NCBI RefSeq assembly: GCF_020171725.1
Contig: NZ_JAIVAJ010000009.1
Location: 1 to 64,000 of the forward strand
Length of the DNA: 64,000 nucleotides
Direction of reading: 5' to 3'
Origin: Halobacillus litoralis
Lineage (GTDB): Bacteria; Bacillota; Bacilli; Bacillales; Halobacillaceae
Shown here: positions 25,117 to 34,310 of the stretch, piece after piece
Layout: each line of letters starts with the position of its first letter
How positions within the stretch are numbered: position 1 is the stretch's first letter
Program-made: the position numbers and the translations under genes
Notes under the pieces: model-generated
The model's input: only the letters and a program-made list of their open reading frames with translations
Told to the model about the DNA's origin: nothing
Database searches by the model: none

Positions 25117-26478
25117 CTAGGCGGGTGGAACATCGGCATCACTATACCGGTGATCCAAGTCCACGAATTTGTTATATTCCTTCACGAAAGCGAGCGAGAC
25201 CGTCCCGACTGGACCGTTACGCTGCTTGGCGAGAATGATTTCAATGATGTTCTGAGCTTCGGATTCCTGGTCGTAGTAATCATCACGATAAAGGAATCCG
25301 ACGATATCCGCATCCTGCTCGATTGATCCGGATTCACGAAGGTCGGACATCATCGGACGCTTGTCCTGACGAGACTCTACCCCACGTGACAGCTGGGACA
25401 GTGCAATCAGCGGAACGTTCAGCTCACGAGCCAGTCCTTTTAGGGAACGGGAGATTTCAGAAACTTCCTGCTGACGGTTCTCTTTCGAGTTCGCACTCCC
25501 TTGGATCAGCTGCAGGTAGTCGATCAGGATCATACCAAGACCGTGTTCCTGCTTTAAACGGCGGCATTTGGAACGGATTTCACTGACCCGTACACCCGGC
25601 GTGTCATCAATGAAAATACCGGCGTTCGATAAACTACCCATCGCCATCGTCAGCTTGTTCCAGTCATCGGACTCCATGCTCCCTGTACGAAGACGCTGGG
25701 CATCGATGTTCCCTTCCGCACACAGCATACGGGAGACCAGTTGGTCGGCTCCCATCTCGAGGCTGAAGATCGCGACGTTCTCATCCGAGTGGACGGCGAC
25801 GTTCTGTGCGATGTTCAAGGCGAACGCGGTCTTACCCATGGATGGACGGGCGGCGATGATGATCAGATCGTTTCGCTGGAATCCGGACGTAATCTGGTCC
25901 AAGTCGCGATAACCAGTCGAGATGCCGGTTACACCACTGGCGTTATTGTGCAGTTCTTCAATATTGTCATAGACGTCGATCAAGACGTCTTTAATGTTTT
26001 TAAAGGCTCCTGAACTCTTTCTCTGAGAAACCTCGAGAATATCCTTCTCGGCAGAGTTCAATACGTCCTCGACATTCTCTTCCTCTTCGTAGCCGGACGT
26101 GACGATGTTCGTCGCTGTGCGGATCAGGCTTCGAAGCGTCGATTTTTCGCTGACGATCTTCGTGTAATAACTGATGTTGGCGGCGGTCGGTACCGAGTTC
26201 GCAATATCGCTCAAATACGATACGCCTCCGATTTCCTCCAACACTTTGTTGTTTGCGAGTGCCGTCGTGACGGTCACGAGATCAATCGGCTCACCACGAT
26301 CGGCAAGCGAGAGCATCACTTCGAAAATCCGCTGGTGGCTGGCACGGTAAAAATCTTCCGGGAGTAGAAACTCCGCTGCTGTCGACATTGCTTCAGGTTC
26401 TAAGAAAACCGCCCCCAGCACGGCTTGTTCCGCTTCAATATTATGAGGCGGGGTGCGGTCATTCCAAAATTCACTCAC
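25117..26478 (-). CDS. dnaB: Replicative DNA helicase DnaB (B. subtilis DnaC)
   Basis: This 453-aa hexameric 5'-3' helicase unwinds the replication fork. The N-terminal domain (PPHNIEAEQAVLGAVFL) binds primase and loader. The C-terminal RecA-like domain has Walker A ARPSMGKTAFALN, Walker B IDYLQL and the LSQLSRGVESR arginine-finger region. The start is GTG with AGGAGG upstream. It follows rplI and gdpP on the same strand, the order seen in other Bacillaceae. Confidence 0.96.
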   Translation of the reverse strand: MSEFWNDRTPPHNIEAEQAVLGAVFLEPEAMSTAAEFLLPEDFYRASHQRIFEVMLSLADRGEPIDLVTVTTALANNKVLEEIGGVSYLSDIANSVPTAANISYYTKIVSEKSTLRSLIRTATNIVTSGYEEEENVEDVLNSAEKDILEVSQRKSSGAFKNIKDVLIDVYDNIEELHNNASGVTGISTGYRDLDQITSGFQRNDLIIIAARPSMGKTAFALNIAQNVAVHSDENVAIFSLEMGADQLVSRMLCAEGNIDAQRLRTGSMESDDWNKLTMAMGSLSNAGIFIDDTPGVRVSEIRSKCRRLKQEHGLGMILIDYLQLIQGSANSKENRQQEVSEISRSLKGLARELNVPLIALSQLSRGVESRQDKRPMMSDLRESGSIEQDADIVGFLYRDDYYDQESEAQNIIEIILAKQRNGPVGTVSLAFVKEYNKFVDLDHRYSDADVPPA

Positions 26479-26546
26479 TTGCTGTTTCCTCCTCTAAGGC
26501 GATCTGTGGTGAGGGCTTGAACGTGAGAGTCAGCCCTTCCATCAAA

Positions 26547-26598
26547 GCAAAAAGCACATGAATCGCTCTCGGCATGCGAGAGATAAACAAGTGCTTTC
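26547..26598 (-). terminator. Terminator between rplI and dnaB
   Basis: An extended hairpin pairs AAAGCACTTG with CATGTGCTTTTT, enclosing an inner stem TCTCGCATG/GCCGAGA, followed by T residues. Confidence 0.75.
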
Positions 26599-26616
26599 GC
26601 TTCAAAACAAAACGGT

Positions 26617-27063
26617 CTATTTTTCTTCAATGTGAACGCGGATCGTACCTGTCACTTCGTTGTGAAGCTTCACAGGGACGTTCGAGTAACCCAGTGTACG
26701 AATCGGCTCGTCCAATTCGATTTTACGTTTATCGATCTTGATATTGTGGGTCTTCTTCAACTCTTCTGCGATCTGTTTGCTTGTGATGGAGCCGAAGAGA
26801 CGGCCGCTGTCGCCGGATTTCGCTGTCAGCTTCACTTCAAGGTTGGAAAGCGTTTCTTTTAGTTTCTCTGCTTCCTGAACCTCTTCCTGAGCCAGCTGTT
26901 CCTGCTTTTGATCTTTTGCTTCCTGGGCTTTCATGTTCCCTTTCGTCGCTTCTACTGCTAAGTTATGCTTCAGCAGGTAGTTACGGGCGTACCCATCATT
27001 TACGTTCTTAACTTCCCCTTTTTTACCTTTACCTTTTACATCCGAAGTGAAAATCACTTTCAT
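26617..27063 (-). CDS. rplI: 50S ribosomal protein L9
   Basis: A 148-aa two-domain protein of the large subunit. The N-terminal domain with [22 protein letters not shown] binds 23S rRNA. A long connecting helix and the C-terminal domain ([17 protein letters not shown]) follow. Length is standard. Its ATG overlaps the gdpP stop in an ATGA junction, so it is translated by coupling. Confidence 0.97.
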   Translation of the reverse strand: MKVIFTSDVKGKGKKGEVKNVNDGYARNYLLKHNLAVEATKGNMKAQEAKDQKQEQLAQEEVQEAEKLKETLSNLEVKLTAKSGDSGRLFGSITSKQIAEELKKTHNIKIDKRKIELDEPIRTLGYSNVPVKLHNEVTGTIRVHIEEK

Positions 27064-29033
27064 TCTGTGTCTCCCCCTTCAAAATATTCGTCTATTATAT
27101 CTTGCAATAATGCTTTCGCATCTTCAATCGTTGTGTCTTCGAGCTGGGTGGCGGCATTGGTCAAGTGGCCTCCACCATTCATGCGCTCCATGATGACTTG
27201 GACGTTGATATCCCCAAGTGACCTGGAGCTGATCCCGATCCGGCCGTCACTGCGTTCTGAGATGACGAACGAAGCGATGACGCCGCTCATCGTGAGCAGG
27301 GTATCCGCTGCTTGAGCAATGATGACTGGACCATATGACTCCCCTTCATCCCCGGTCGAAATCGCAATTCCTTCACGGTAGATCTCCGCCCGTTGAATCA
27401 AGTAACTGCGGCGGATGTAGACGTCCAGATCTTCCTTCATGAACTTCTGGACCTGAACGGTGTCAGCCCCTTTCGAACGAAGGTAGGAAGCCGCATCAAA
27501 GGTACGGGACCCCGTGCGCAGCGTAAAGCTCTTCGTGTCGACAATGATCCCAGCAAGCAGGGCTGTCGATTCGAGCATCGACAACTTCAGCTTCTTCGGC
27601 TGGTATTCAAGCAGTTCGGTCACGAGCTCGGCTGTCGATGAAGCGTAAGGCTCCATATAGACGAGCGTCGGGTCTGCGATGAACTCTTCCGCTCTTCTGT
27701 GGTGGTCGATGACGACGACATGCTCGGTCTTAGAGAGAAGCTTCTCTTCCATCACGAGCTTCGGCTTGTGCGTATCGACGACGACGAGCAGTGTTTCGTT
27801 CGTCACCATCTCAAGCGCATCCTCTGGTGTGATGAAATAGCGCCACAGGTCTTCATCTTTCTGAATCTCTTCGATCATCCGCTGCACACCGGTATCGATA
27901 TCATCAGGATCGATCACGATCGCCGCTTTCTTATCATTGGCCTGGGCAATTTTCAGAATCCCGATCGAAGCCCCGATCGAATCCATGTCCGGAGATTTGT
28001 GCCCCATGATGAGCACCTTTTCACTCTCCTGAACGAGCTCCTTCATCGCATGGGAGATGACGCGAGCGCGGACACGGGTTCGTTTTTCCATTGGGTTGGT
28101 CTTACCGCCGTAGAAACGGACTTTCCCGGAATCATCCTTGATTGCGACCTGGTCTCCACCACGGCCGAGGGCAAGGTCGAGACTGGACTGAGCCAGTTCC
28201 CCTAATTCCGGGAGACTGACAGGTCCGACCCCGACGCCGAAGCTTAGCGTAAGTGGTACGTTTTGATCGGTGATCAGTTCACGGACATCATCGAGAATTT
28301 CGAACTTCGCTTTCTCGAGCGACTTCAAGATCTCCTGGTTCATCACAGCCAGGAAGCGTTCCTGTGACGTACGCTTCAAATAAATGCCGAAGTCGCCGGC
28401 CCATTTGTTCAAGATCGATGTCACCTGCGAGTTGATGTGACTCTTGGCCGTATCATCCATCCCTTGGGTGATTTCTTCATAGTTATCTAAGAAAATGATC
28501 GATAAGACCGTTTGTTCATTTTCATAAAGGTTATGAATTTCATTCTGTTTCGTTCGGTCGAACATATACAAGAGACGCTCGTCCCGCTTGATGATCGTCT
28601 GAAGCTGGTACCCATCAATGGTGACCCAGCACTCCGATTCATCCTCTTTGATTTTTGGAATCAGTTTGTCAGAAAGCTCCTTGAGCGATTTCCCAACGAT
28701 GGAGTCCTCATCAGTAAAGCGGTTCATATACGGGTTGGCCCATTCGACACTATAATCTTCGCTGTAGAGGACAATTCCGATTGGCATCTCTAACAGCGCT
28801 TCTTCTCCAACTTTTTTCACACGATAGGAGAGGGTCGATATATATTCTTCTGTCTCATTGATCATGTGCTGCTCAGTACGGACGCTGTAAAAAATCGAAG
28901 CCGCTAAGAAAAGCGTCATCATCAATCCAAGCATCCACTGGTAATACCAAATGAATCCAAGCAGGACTAATGAGATCAGATAAATGACCCATAAGTGTCC
29001 GCTCATCGTTGGTTTTTTAAAAAAATTCGGCAT
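27060..29033 (-). CDS. gdpP: Cyclic-di-AMP phosphodiesterase GdpP (YybT)
   Basis: A 657-aa membrane enzyme that degrades c-di-AMP, a regulator of potassium, osmolytes and wall integrity. Two N-terminal membrane helices precede a heme-binding PAS domain (about 85-150) and a degenerate GGDEF domain (about 170-300). The C-terminal DHH/DHHA1 module carries [24 protein letters not shown] and GGGH motifs. It lies between yybS and rplI, overlapping the latter. Confidence 0.95.
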   Translation of the reverse strand: MPNFFKKPTMSGHLWVIYLISLVLLGFIWYYQWMLGLMMTLFLAASIFYSVRTEQHMINETEEYISTLSYRVKKVGEEALLEMPIGIVLYSEDYSVEWANPYMNRFTDEDSIVGKSLKELSDKLIPKIKEDESECWVTIDGYQLQTIIKRDERLLYMFDRTKQNEIHNLYENEQTVLSIIFLDNYEEITQGMDDTAKSHINSQVTSILNKWAGDFGIYLKRTSQERFLAVMNQEILKSLEKAKFEILDDVRELITDQNVPLTLSFGVGVGPVSLPELGELAQSSLDLALGRGGDQVAIKDDSGKVRFYGGKTNPMEKRTRVRARVISHAMKELVQESEKVLIMGHKSPDMDSIGASIGILKIAQANDKKAAIVIDPDDIDTGVQRMIEEIQKDEDLWRYFITPEDALEMVTNETLLVVVDTHKPKLVMEEKLLSKTEHVVVIDHHRRAEEFIADPTLVYMEPYASSTAELVTELLEYQPKKLKLSMLESTALLAGIIVDTKSFTLRTGSRTFDAASYLRSKGADTVQVQKFMKEDLDVYIRRSYLIQRAEIYREGIAISTGDEGESYGPVIIAQAADTLLTMSGVIASFVISERSDGRIGISSRSLGDINVQVIMERMNGGGHLTNAATQLEDTTIEDAKALLQDIIDEYFEGGDTE

Positions 29034-29066
29034 TTCTCATTCAGCTCCTACTATTCTATACGAGCT

Positions 29067-30011
29067 TTATTTCTTCCTCTCGATTCGTTCTCTCAAAGAG
29101 AATCCTAAGTCAATTATACCTAAGATTCGGACCAGGTACAGCAAGAGTTGTGGAAGAAGAAGGGAAACGACAACGATAACCGCTGGAATCGCTTTGGACC
29201 ACTTCTTTTGTTCCGCATAGTAAAAGATAAACGAAAACCCTTGAAGTACAAGGAGAAAACCAGTCAATACAAAGATGTTGACGACGGCTAAGTATAAGAC
29301 GCCATTCTCATCTGTCACCACATAGCTTAGAATTAAAGCGATAAAGTAATACCACAAAATGGATGTCGGCCATTTCAATTCACGAAATGGCGGAAAACGG
29401 AGTCCGTTCCGCTCTATGCGGTTGATCACTTTATACGAAAGCCATTGGGCGACGAACGCTGTCATGATCCCGACAAGCACGAGCGCACTCGGAATCAAAT
29501 CAGGAAGCATGCTAAGCGATTCGCGGAATGCATCGAGCTGTTCTTGGTTTTCACTCGTCAGCAGACCGCCAAACATACTTTCTGTAACATTAAGTGCAGA
29601 ATTTAAGCTGTTGCGGATCTCGTCACTCCAATTGATTCCGAAGAATAACTGAGTAGACAGGTAGATACTTAAGAACCCGATACTGAAACCGACGGTACCA
29701 ACCGCCCACGTCTCATAGGCTGTGCGCTTCTGATACAAGGCTCCACCTAAGAAGATTCCGCCGAGCCCGGCGAATAATGTAGCCGGCAGCGAGAAGACCG
29801 TCGCGAAGATCAGCGTGAAGATCAAGGCAGCGACGAGCATTAGCGCTCCGGATTTCCAACTGTAACGATAACTGTAAAAAATAAAAGGAACAGGTAAGGC
29901 AAGGATTAAGATACTGCCAATGATACTCGGTGTGAAAATAATTACCAATAACAATAGCAGATATACCCCTGTCATTAAAGCCCCTTCTGTAATTCTTTTC
30001 GTGTCATTCAT
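29067..30011 (-). CDS. yybS: YybS family (DUF2232) membrane protein
   Basis: A polytopic membrane protein of about 314 aa with eight or so hydrophobic segments, belonging to DUF2232. It may resemble ECF-type substrate-binding membrane proteins. The start is ATG 30011, with GAGGTG 10 nt upstream. Two in-frame TTG codons just before it are poorly spaced. It precedes gdpP-rplI-dnaB, the usual order. The transported substrate, if any, is unknown. Confidence 0.85.
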   Translation of the reverse strand: MNDTKRITEGALMTGVYLLLLLVIIFTPSIIGSILILALPVPFIFYSYRYSWKSGALMLVAALIFTLIFATVFSLPATLFAGLGGIFLGGALYQKRTAYETWAVGTVGFSIGFLSIYLSTQLFFGINWSDEIRNSLNSALNVTESMFGGLLTSENQEQLDAFRESLSMLPDLIPSALVLVGIMTAFVAQWLSYKVINRIERNGLRFPPFRELKWPTSILWYYFIALILSYVVTDENGVLYLAVVNIFVLTGFLLVLQGFSFIFYYAEQKKWSKAIPAVIVVVSLLLPQLLLYLVRILGIIDLGFSLRERIERKK

Positions 30012-30166
30012 TCCCAACAAGCACCTCTATTTCTTTCGGTGTGTACTAACTTGTCTATTTTAACATATTCGACCTTTCCGATTCTTCTCCTATCTTTCTT
30101 TCGTAGAAAAGAGAACTTTTTGATAAAATAGACTAAACTTTCTGTAAACGAAGGGATGCTGATGAA

Positions 30167-30982
30167 ATGCTGACAGATTACCACGTACACATGGCAGAGA
30201 CGGGAAACCTGGATGTCGATTATTTGAAGACGTACATACAAAAGGCGAAGGAGGAGGGAATCGAAGAGCTTGGAATTTCCGAGCACGCATACTTTTTTGA
30301 AGAGACGAGACCGATTCTTTCAAATCCTTGGGTAGAGAATAGACGTACCCTTCAATTCGAAACGTATCAACGTCTGTTCGATGCCGCCAAAGAAGAAAAC
30401 CTTCCGGTGAAGATGGGCATCGAAATGGATTATATGCCGGGAAAAGAAGAGGAGATGAAGCAATTCATCGAGGCGCACCCATTCGATTACGTCATCGGAT
30501 CCGTCCACTGGATCGACGACTGGGGAATCGACCTGGCGATTTACCGCGATGAATATGAAAAACGCGACCTTCACGAAGTGTACAGACAATATTTCGACCG
30601 CGTCGTCACACTCGCTCAGTCCGGCCTTTTTGATTTCGTCGGTCACATCGATGTCATCAAAGTCTTCGGCTACGAACCCGAAGACCGCGATTTTCTTCGT
30701 GAACAATACGAGCGGGCCGCAAAAGCATTGGCTGAAACCGATACGTGTATCGAAATCAGCACAGCTGGATTGCGCAAACCGGTCGGAAAACTGTATCCTG
30801 ATCCAGAGCTCCTGAAGACGTGCAAAGCCCACGGTGTAGGCATTGTCATCTGTTCAGACGCCCACAAACCGGGCCATATCGGGTACCGATACAACGAAGC
30901 CATCGAACTCGCCAAATCCGTCGGATACGAAGAGCTCCACACCTTCAAAAACCGCCAAGCTACAAAACACCCGATTGGGTAA
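30167..30982 (+). CDS. hisJ: Histidinol-phosphatase, PHP family
   Basis: A 271-aa PHP-domain metal-dependent phosphatase that converts histidinol phosphate to histidinol. The metal-binding signatures TDYHVHMAE, SEHAYF, GSVHWID, DFVGHIDVI and CSDAHKPGHIG are all present. Length matches B. subtilis HisK (HisJ type). The rest of the histidine operon is not here, as is common for this enzyme in Bacillus. The start uses AAGGGATG upstream. Confidence 0.88.
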   Translation: MLTDYHVHMAETGNLDVDYLKTYIQKAKEEGIEELGISEHAYFFEETRPILSNPWVENRRTLQFETYQRLFDAAKEENLPVKMGIEMDYMPGKEEEMKQFIEAHPFDYVIGSVHWIDDWGIDLAIYRDEYEKRDLHEVYRQYFDRVVTLAQSGLFDFVGHIDVIKVFGYEPEDRDFLREQYERAAKALAETDTCIEISTAGLRKPVGKLYPDPELLKTCKAHGVGIVICSDAHKPGHIGYRYNEAIELAKSVGYEELHTFKNRQATKHPIG

Positions 30983-31079
30983 GGTAGCAGTCAGAACGGG
31001 GGTTTTTTAAAGCTGAGCAAATCCCTCTCTACTCATAATCATCGGGTATTGTAGGGTGAGATCCACACCAGAACATTGC

Positions 31080-31199
31080 GCAGTGGGGTGTAAAACGATG
31101 AGACTCCGATGGGAAGTACGAGATAGGGGAGATCCCGCAGTGAGCAGAGCGAACGAGGAAGCTCGCCCATGGAAAGCGAGTTGTTTTACACCCCACTGC
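31080..31199. repeat. Interspersed Bacillaceae repeat with 17-bp terminal inverted repeats (copy A)
   Basis: The 120-bp element is bounded by GCAGTGGGGTGTAAAAC (31080-31096) and its exact inverse (31183-31199). The interior carries blocks shared with the element near 48.2 kb: GAGACTCC, GAGATCCCGCAG, GCGAACGAGGAAGCTC and GGAAAGCGAGT. No reading frame is supported. It resembles a small non-autonomous palindromic element that recurs in Bacillaceae intergenic regions. Confidence 0.75.
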
Positions 31200-31218
31200 C
31201 CACTACCTGAATCAGGTG

Positions 31219-31449
31219 TTAACCGACTAGTAACGATACACCCCAAAACACCGCTACAAAAAACGTCACCACATTCAAATACCCGACAAAACTTTTCTTC
31301 GATTGCTTAAGCGCCCGGATCGCTGACAGTAAGGCAACGATTCCAAGACCAATCAAAATGTATGGAAGAAGCTGAACCGAACTTGTAAAAAACGCAAAAG
31401 TCGTCAGCATCAGCAACGCAATCGCAAAAAGAGCTTCGAACTTATTCAC
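31219..31449 (-). CDS. Small DUF3953/YczI-like membrane protein
   Basis: A 76-aa protein with three hydrophobic segments separated by a basic loop (RALKQSKKS). By pattern it is a member of the DUF3953 (YczI) group of small membrane proteins of unknown role. Translation starts with GTG overlapping the upstream phosphatase stop in a GTGA junction, so it is coupled to that gene. Confidence 0.72.
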   Translation of the reverse strand: MNKFEALFAIALLMLTTFAFFTSSVQLLPYILIGLGIVALLSAIRALKQSKKSFVGYLNVVTFFVAVFWGVSLLVG

Positions 31450-32060
31450 GCCTCCACCTCCTTATGATGGGAACAATCCGCCTCCATCACGACTTGCCAC
31501 GTTCCCTCTTTCTTCTCAATGACAGTCAAAGCTGTCTGGTGCATGAACTTCCCGGTCCAAAAATCTTCCGGTTGTTTCTGCAGCACATAGGAGAGCAGGG
31601 CCTTTAATGCCAGAGCATGCGTCACGACTAAGACCGGCTTTTTGCTTTCAGCAAGCTTCTCTATTTCCGCTCCGACCCGATGGATAACGGCTTGAAAGCT
31701 TTCGCCTTGAACAGGCTGATATGTATGCGGCTGTTCCCAAAAACGGCGGAATTCCTCCCCATGGGCATCTTCCAGCTCTTCTTTCAATTTTCCTTCCCAT
31801 GGCCCTAAATCAATTTCCTGCCATTCTTCACGATCCAGCATCTCGATGTCACGGTCACCGATTATCAATTGTGCGGTCTGCTTCGCCCTTCCACTCGAAC
31901 TGGAAATGACTTTTTCGAACGGAACGTCCGCTAAGCGTTCTCCCAGTCTGACCGCCTGCTCTTCTCCGAGCGCTGTCAGGGACGAATTCTTCCTTCCCTG
32001 CATGCGCCCTTCTAAATTCCACTCTGTTTCTCCATGTCTTGTCACATAAATCGTTGTCAT
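31446..32060 (-). CDS. Histidine phosphatase family protein
   Basis: A 204-aa phosphoglycerate mutase-like phosphatase. The catalytic RHG motif is VTRHGETEWN near the N terminus, and the second catalytic histidine lies in VVTHALALKALL. SSSGRAKQTA is the conserved arginine segment. The start is ATG 32060 after GAGGTG; a GTG nine bases earlier lies within that site. Substrate unknown; it could be a broad-specificity or cofactor-biosynthesis phosphatase. Confidence 0.85.
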   Translation of the reverse strand: MTTIYVTRHGETEWNLEGRMQGRKNSSLTALGEEQAVRLGERLADVPFEKVISSSSGRAKQTAQLIIGDRDIEMLDREEWQEIDLGPWEGKLKEELEDAHGEEFRRFWEQPHTYQPVQGESFQAVIHRVGAEIEKLAESKKPVLVVTHALALKALLSYVLQKQPEDFWTGKFMHQTALTVIEKKEGTWQVVMEADCSHHKEVEA

Positions 32061-32110
32061 CGCTTTCACCTCTTGTATCTATCTTACGTTTTTTACTAGA
32101 AAGAAAAAAG

Positions 32111-32148
32111 GTAAAAATAATAGCCACGGGAGATCGACTCCCATGGCT
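32111..32148 (-). terminator. Intrinsic terminator of abgT
   Basis: GCCATGGGAGTCGATCTCCCGTGGC folds into a tight stem followed by a T-rich tail. Confidence 0.8.
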
Positions 32149-32155
32149 TGCATCA

Positions 32156-33676
32156 TTAAGGATATGAAATAGGCGCACCAGGACCTACTGGAATTCCGAG
32201 TAGTACCCAAACGGCTAGGAGGACGAGCCAGCCTAGTAGAAACGCTACGGCATATGGAATCATCATGGCAATCAACGTACCAATTCCAACTTTCTTATCA
32301 TAGCGCTGTGCAAATGCGATAATGACTGGGAAGTACAGCAGCAATGGTGTGACCATATTGGTTACCGAGTCTGAAATCCTATACAGAAGCGTCGTAAACT
32401 CAGGTGAGTAATTAAGATTCATCATGATCGGAACAAATACAGGTGCCAGAATTGTCCATTTCGCTGAGGAACTCCCGATAAAGAAGTTGACGAGCATCGT
32501 AATCCCCATGAAGCTCAGAATCAATCCGATTCCCGTAAAGCCGGTATTACTTAGAAAGTCCGCTCCGTTAAAGGCGATCACGGTGCCGAGGTTCGTTTCA
32601 CGGAAGTAAGCGATGAACTGTCCGGCTGTGAAGGCCAGGGCGATGTAACCGCTCATGCTGGCCATCGTTTTCCCGAGCAGCTTCGTCAAGTCTTTATCAT
32701 TCTTGATTTCTTTCACTACAATTCCGTAAATAAGACCAGGAACGAGGAAGAGTACAAAAATAACGAAGACTAGCGCATTGAAGAATGGCGAGTCGATGTA
32801 AGCACCGTCTCCACGCAGTGGTCCGAATGAAAGGTAGGCCATGAAGGCGAACGTTACGAGAAAGCCGATTCCAGCAAGGCGCATGCCTCGTTTCTCGAGA
32901 CCCGTCAACTCTTCCAAATCTCCACGTTCTTCTCCTTTATATTTTCCAAGACGAGGTTCCACAATTTTATCTGTTACAACCGTACCAATGAAGGTGATCA
33001 ATAACACGGATGCTGCAGCAAAGAAGTAGTTCATCGTTACCGTGATCGTATCGGCATAAGCAGGATCAATGGTACGTGCTGCTTCCGCTGTCAGCTCCTG
33101 AAGAATAGCGTCTGTAGACGTAAGCGCCAGGTTCGCACCGAATCCACCGGAGACCCCGGCAAACGCTGCGGCAAGACCGGCAAGCGGGTGACGGCCGAGT
33201 CCTAAAAACAACACGGCTCCAAGTGGAGGCAGGACGACATATCCAGCGTTAACCGCAAGACTGGACATAACACCGGCAAACACAAGGGCAGCTGTCAGCA
33301 GGCGTTTAGGAAAGCTGAAGACGATTCCCTTCAAGGAAGAGTGGATCAGACCTGTCTGTTCAGCAAGTCCGATACCGAGCATCGTCACAAGTACAGCTCC
33401 AAGGGGCGGGAATCCGATGAAGTTCTCCACCGCACTGTTGAAGATGTATTCGAGTCCGCTGATACTGAAGAGGTTCTTAACTTCGACAACGTCTCCCGTC
33501 GTAGGGTTCGTAACCGAAACCCCTGAGAAAATTCCTGAAATAATGACAACAATGAAAGCTAAAATAGCAAATAGTAACAGAGGGGACGGTAGCTTGTTTC
33601 CGAGCCACTCAATTCCATCTAGCACACGAAACAACAATTTTCGCGGAGAAGAAACCTTCTCCCTGTTCTCTGACAT
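32156..33676 (-). CDS. AbgT family transporter
   Basis: A 506-aa polytopic membrane protein of the AbgT family. Members take up p-aminobenzoyl-glutamate (E. coli AbgT) or export sulfonamides and p-aminobenzoate. Family features include the short cytosolic N terminus with GIEWLGNKLPSP, reentrant hairpins near GNRLP/PPLGAV repeats and the conserved segment NFFIGSSSAKWTILAPVFVPIMM. The ribosome site AGGGAGG precedes the ATG. No amidohydrolase partner (abgA/abgB) lies nearby, so an efflux or salvage role cannot be chosen. Confidence 0.88.
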   Translation of the reverse strand: MSENREKVSSPRKLLFRVLDGIEWLGNKLPSPLLLFAILAFIVVIISGIFSGVSVTNPTTGDVVEVKNLFSISGLEYIFNSAVENFIGFPPLGAVLVTMLGIGLAEQTGLIHSSLKGIVFSFPKRLLTAALVFAGVMSSLAVNAGYVVLPPLGAVLFLGLGRHPLAGLAAAFAGVSGGFGANLALTSTDAILQELTAEAARTIDPAYADTITVTMNYFFAAASVLLITFIGTVVTDKIVEPRLGKYKGEERGDLEELTGLEKRGMRLAGIGFLVTFAFMAYLSFGPLRGDGAYIDSPFFNALVFVIFVLFLVPGLIYGIVVKEIKNDKDLTKLLGKTMASMSGYIALAFTAGQFIAYFRETNLGTVIAFNGADFLSNTGFTGIGLILSFMGITMLVNFFIGSSSAKWTILAPVFVPIMMNLNYSPEFTTLLYRISDSVTNMVTPLLLYFPVIIAFAQRYDKKVGIGTLIAMMIPYAVAFLLGWLVLLAVWVLLGIPVGPGAPISYP

Positions 33677-33719
33677 CGATAGACCTCCCTTTTAATCTTG
33701 ATCTTTTTGGTCGGCATTT

Positions 33720-33748
33720 AATTTAACAGCCTCTACAAAAAAAGTCAA
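33720..33748 (-). promoter_or_regulatory. abgT promoter
   Basis: On the minus strand TTGACT (33743-33748), a 17-bp spacer and TAAATT (33720-33725) fit a sigma-A promoter. A weak hairpin containing GTAAGCGC lies about 40 bp further upstream and faintly resembles a cre site. Confidence 0.55.
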
Positions 33749-33818
33749 AACATTATACTTATGACGAGAACCTTCCATTATGTATGCGCTTACGACATTT
33801 ATGTAAGCGTCCCTTTCT

Positions 33819-34208
33819 CTACATCAAATACTTCTTGTATTTATAATTCTTGAGTATCTTCCTCAGTTCAGGAGTTTCTGCGATTTTAAAAAGAGAGACC
33901 GTTAGATTCTCTATGTCCGGATCCTCTGTCCTCACTTCCAACGTACCTTTGAGGATTTTGATTTCTTTGATCTGCTCTTTAGCGATGGTACGTCGTATGC
34001 CTTTCCCTTTATACGAGATGCTATCGAAAGTAATCGTCAAAACCTGTCGAAAGATCAAAACTTTCAATAAGCAAAAAACAGCATAAATAAAAGAAGCAAC
34101 CGCTAGGATTTCAAAGATCACCGAATCTACGAATAAAAAGCAAAACGGCCCGAGAAACAAAAGAAGCTCACCATTGATATTATATTTTAACACCACTTTA
34201 TCCTTCAT
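33819..34208 (-). CDS. Small membrane protein with PH-like cytosolic tail
   Basis: A 129-aa hypothetical protein. Residues about 10-50 contain two closely spaced hydrophobic segments. The rest is a beta-rich soluble tail (TITFDSISYKGKGIRRTI, EIKILKGTLEVRTEDP) like that of small bacterial PH-domain proteins. The start is ATG 34208, with GGGGGGAGTGA upstream. The frame extends further but with no ribosome site. Lower G+C than its neighbours. Function unknown. Confidence 0.65.
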   Translation of the reverse strand: MKDKVVLKYNINGELLLFLGPFCFLFVDSVIFEILAVASFIYAVFCLLKVLIFRQVLTITFDSISYKGKGIRRTIAKEQIKEIKILKGTLEVRTEDPDIENLTVSLFKIAETPELRKILKNYKYKKYLM

Positions 34209-34278
34209 CCATTCACTCCCCCCTTCTTTCTCTATCCTATCACTTGGAATATTTTTGGACATCAATGAACGCTTCGCA

Positions 34279-34308
34279 TAAAAAAAGAGCGGCATTTCGC
34301 CGCTCACA
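34279..34308 (-). terminator. Intrinsic terminator of serA
   Basis: GAGCGGC, a 5-nt loop and GCCGCTC are followed by seven T on the minus strand. Confidence 0.9.
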
Positions 34309-34310
34309 CT

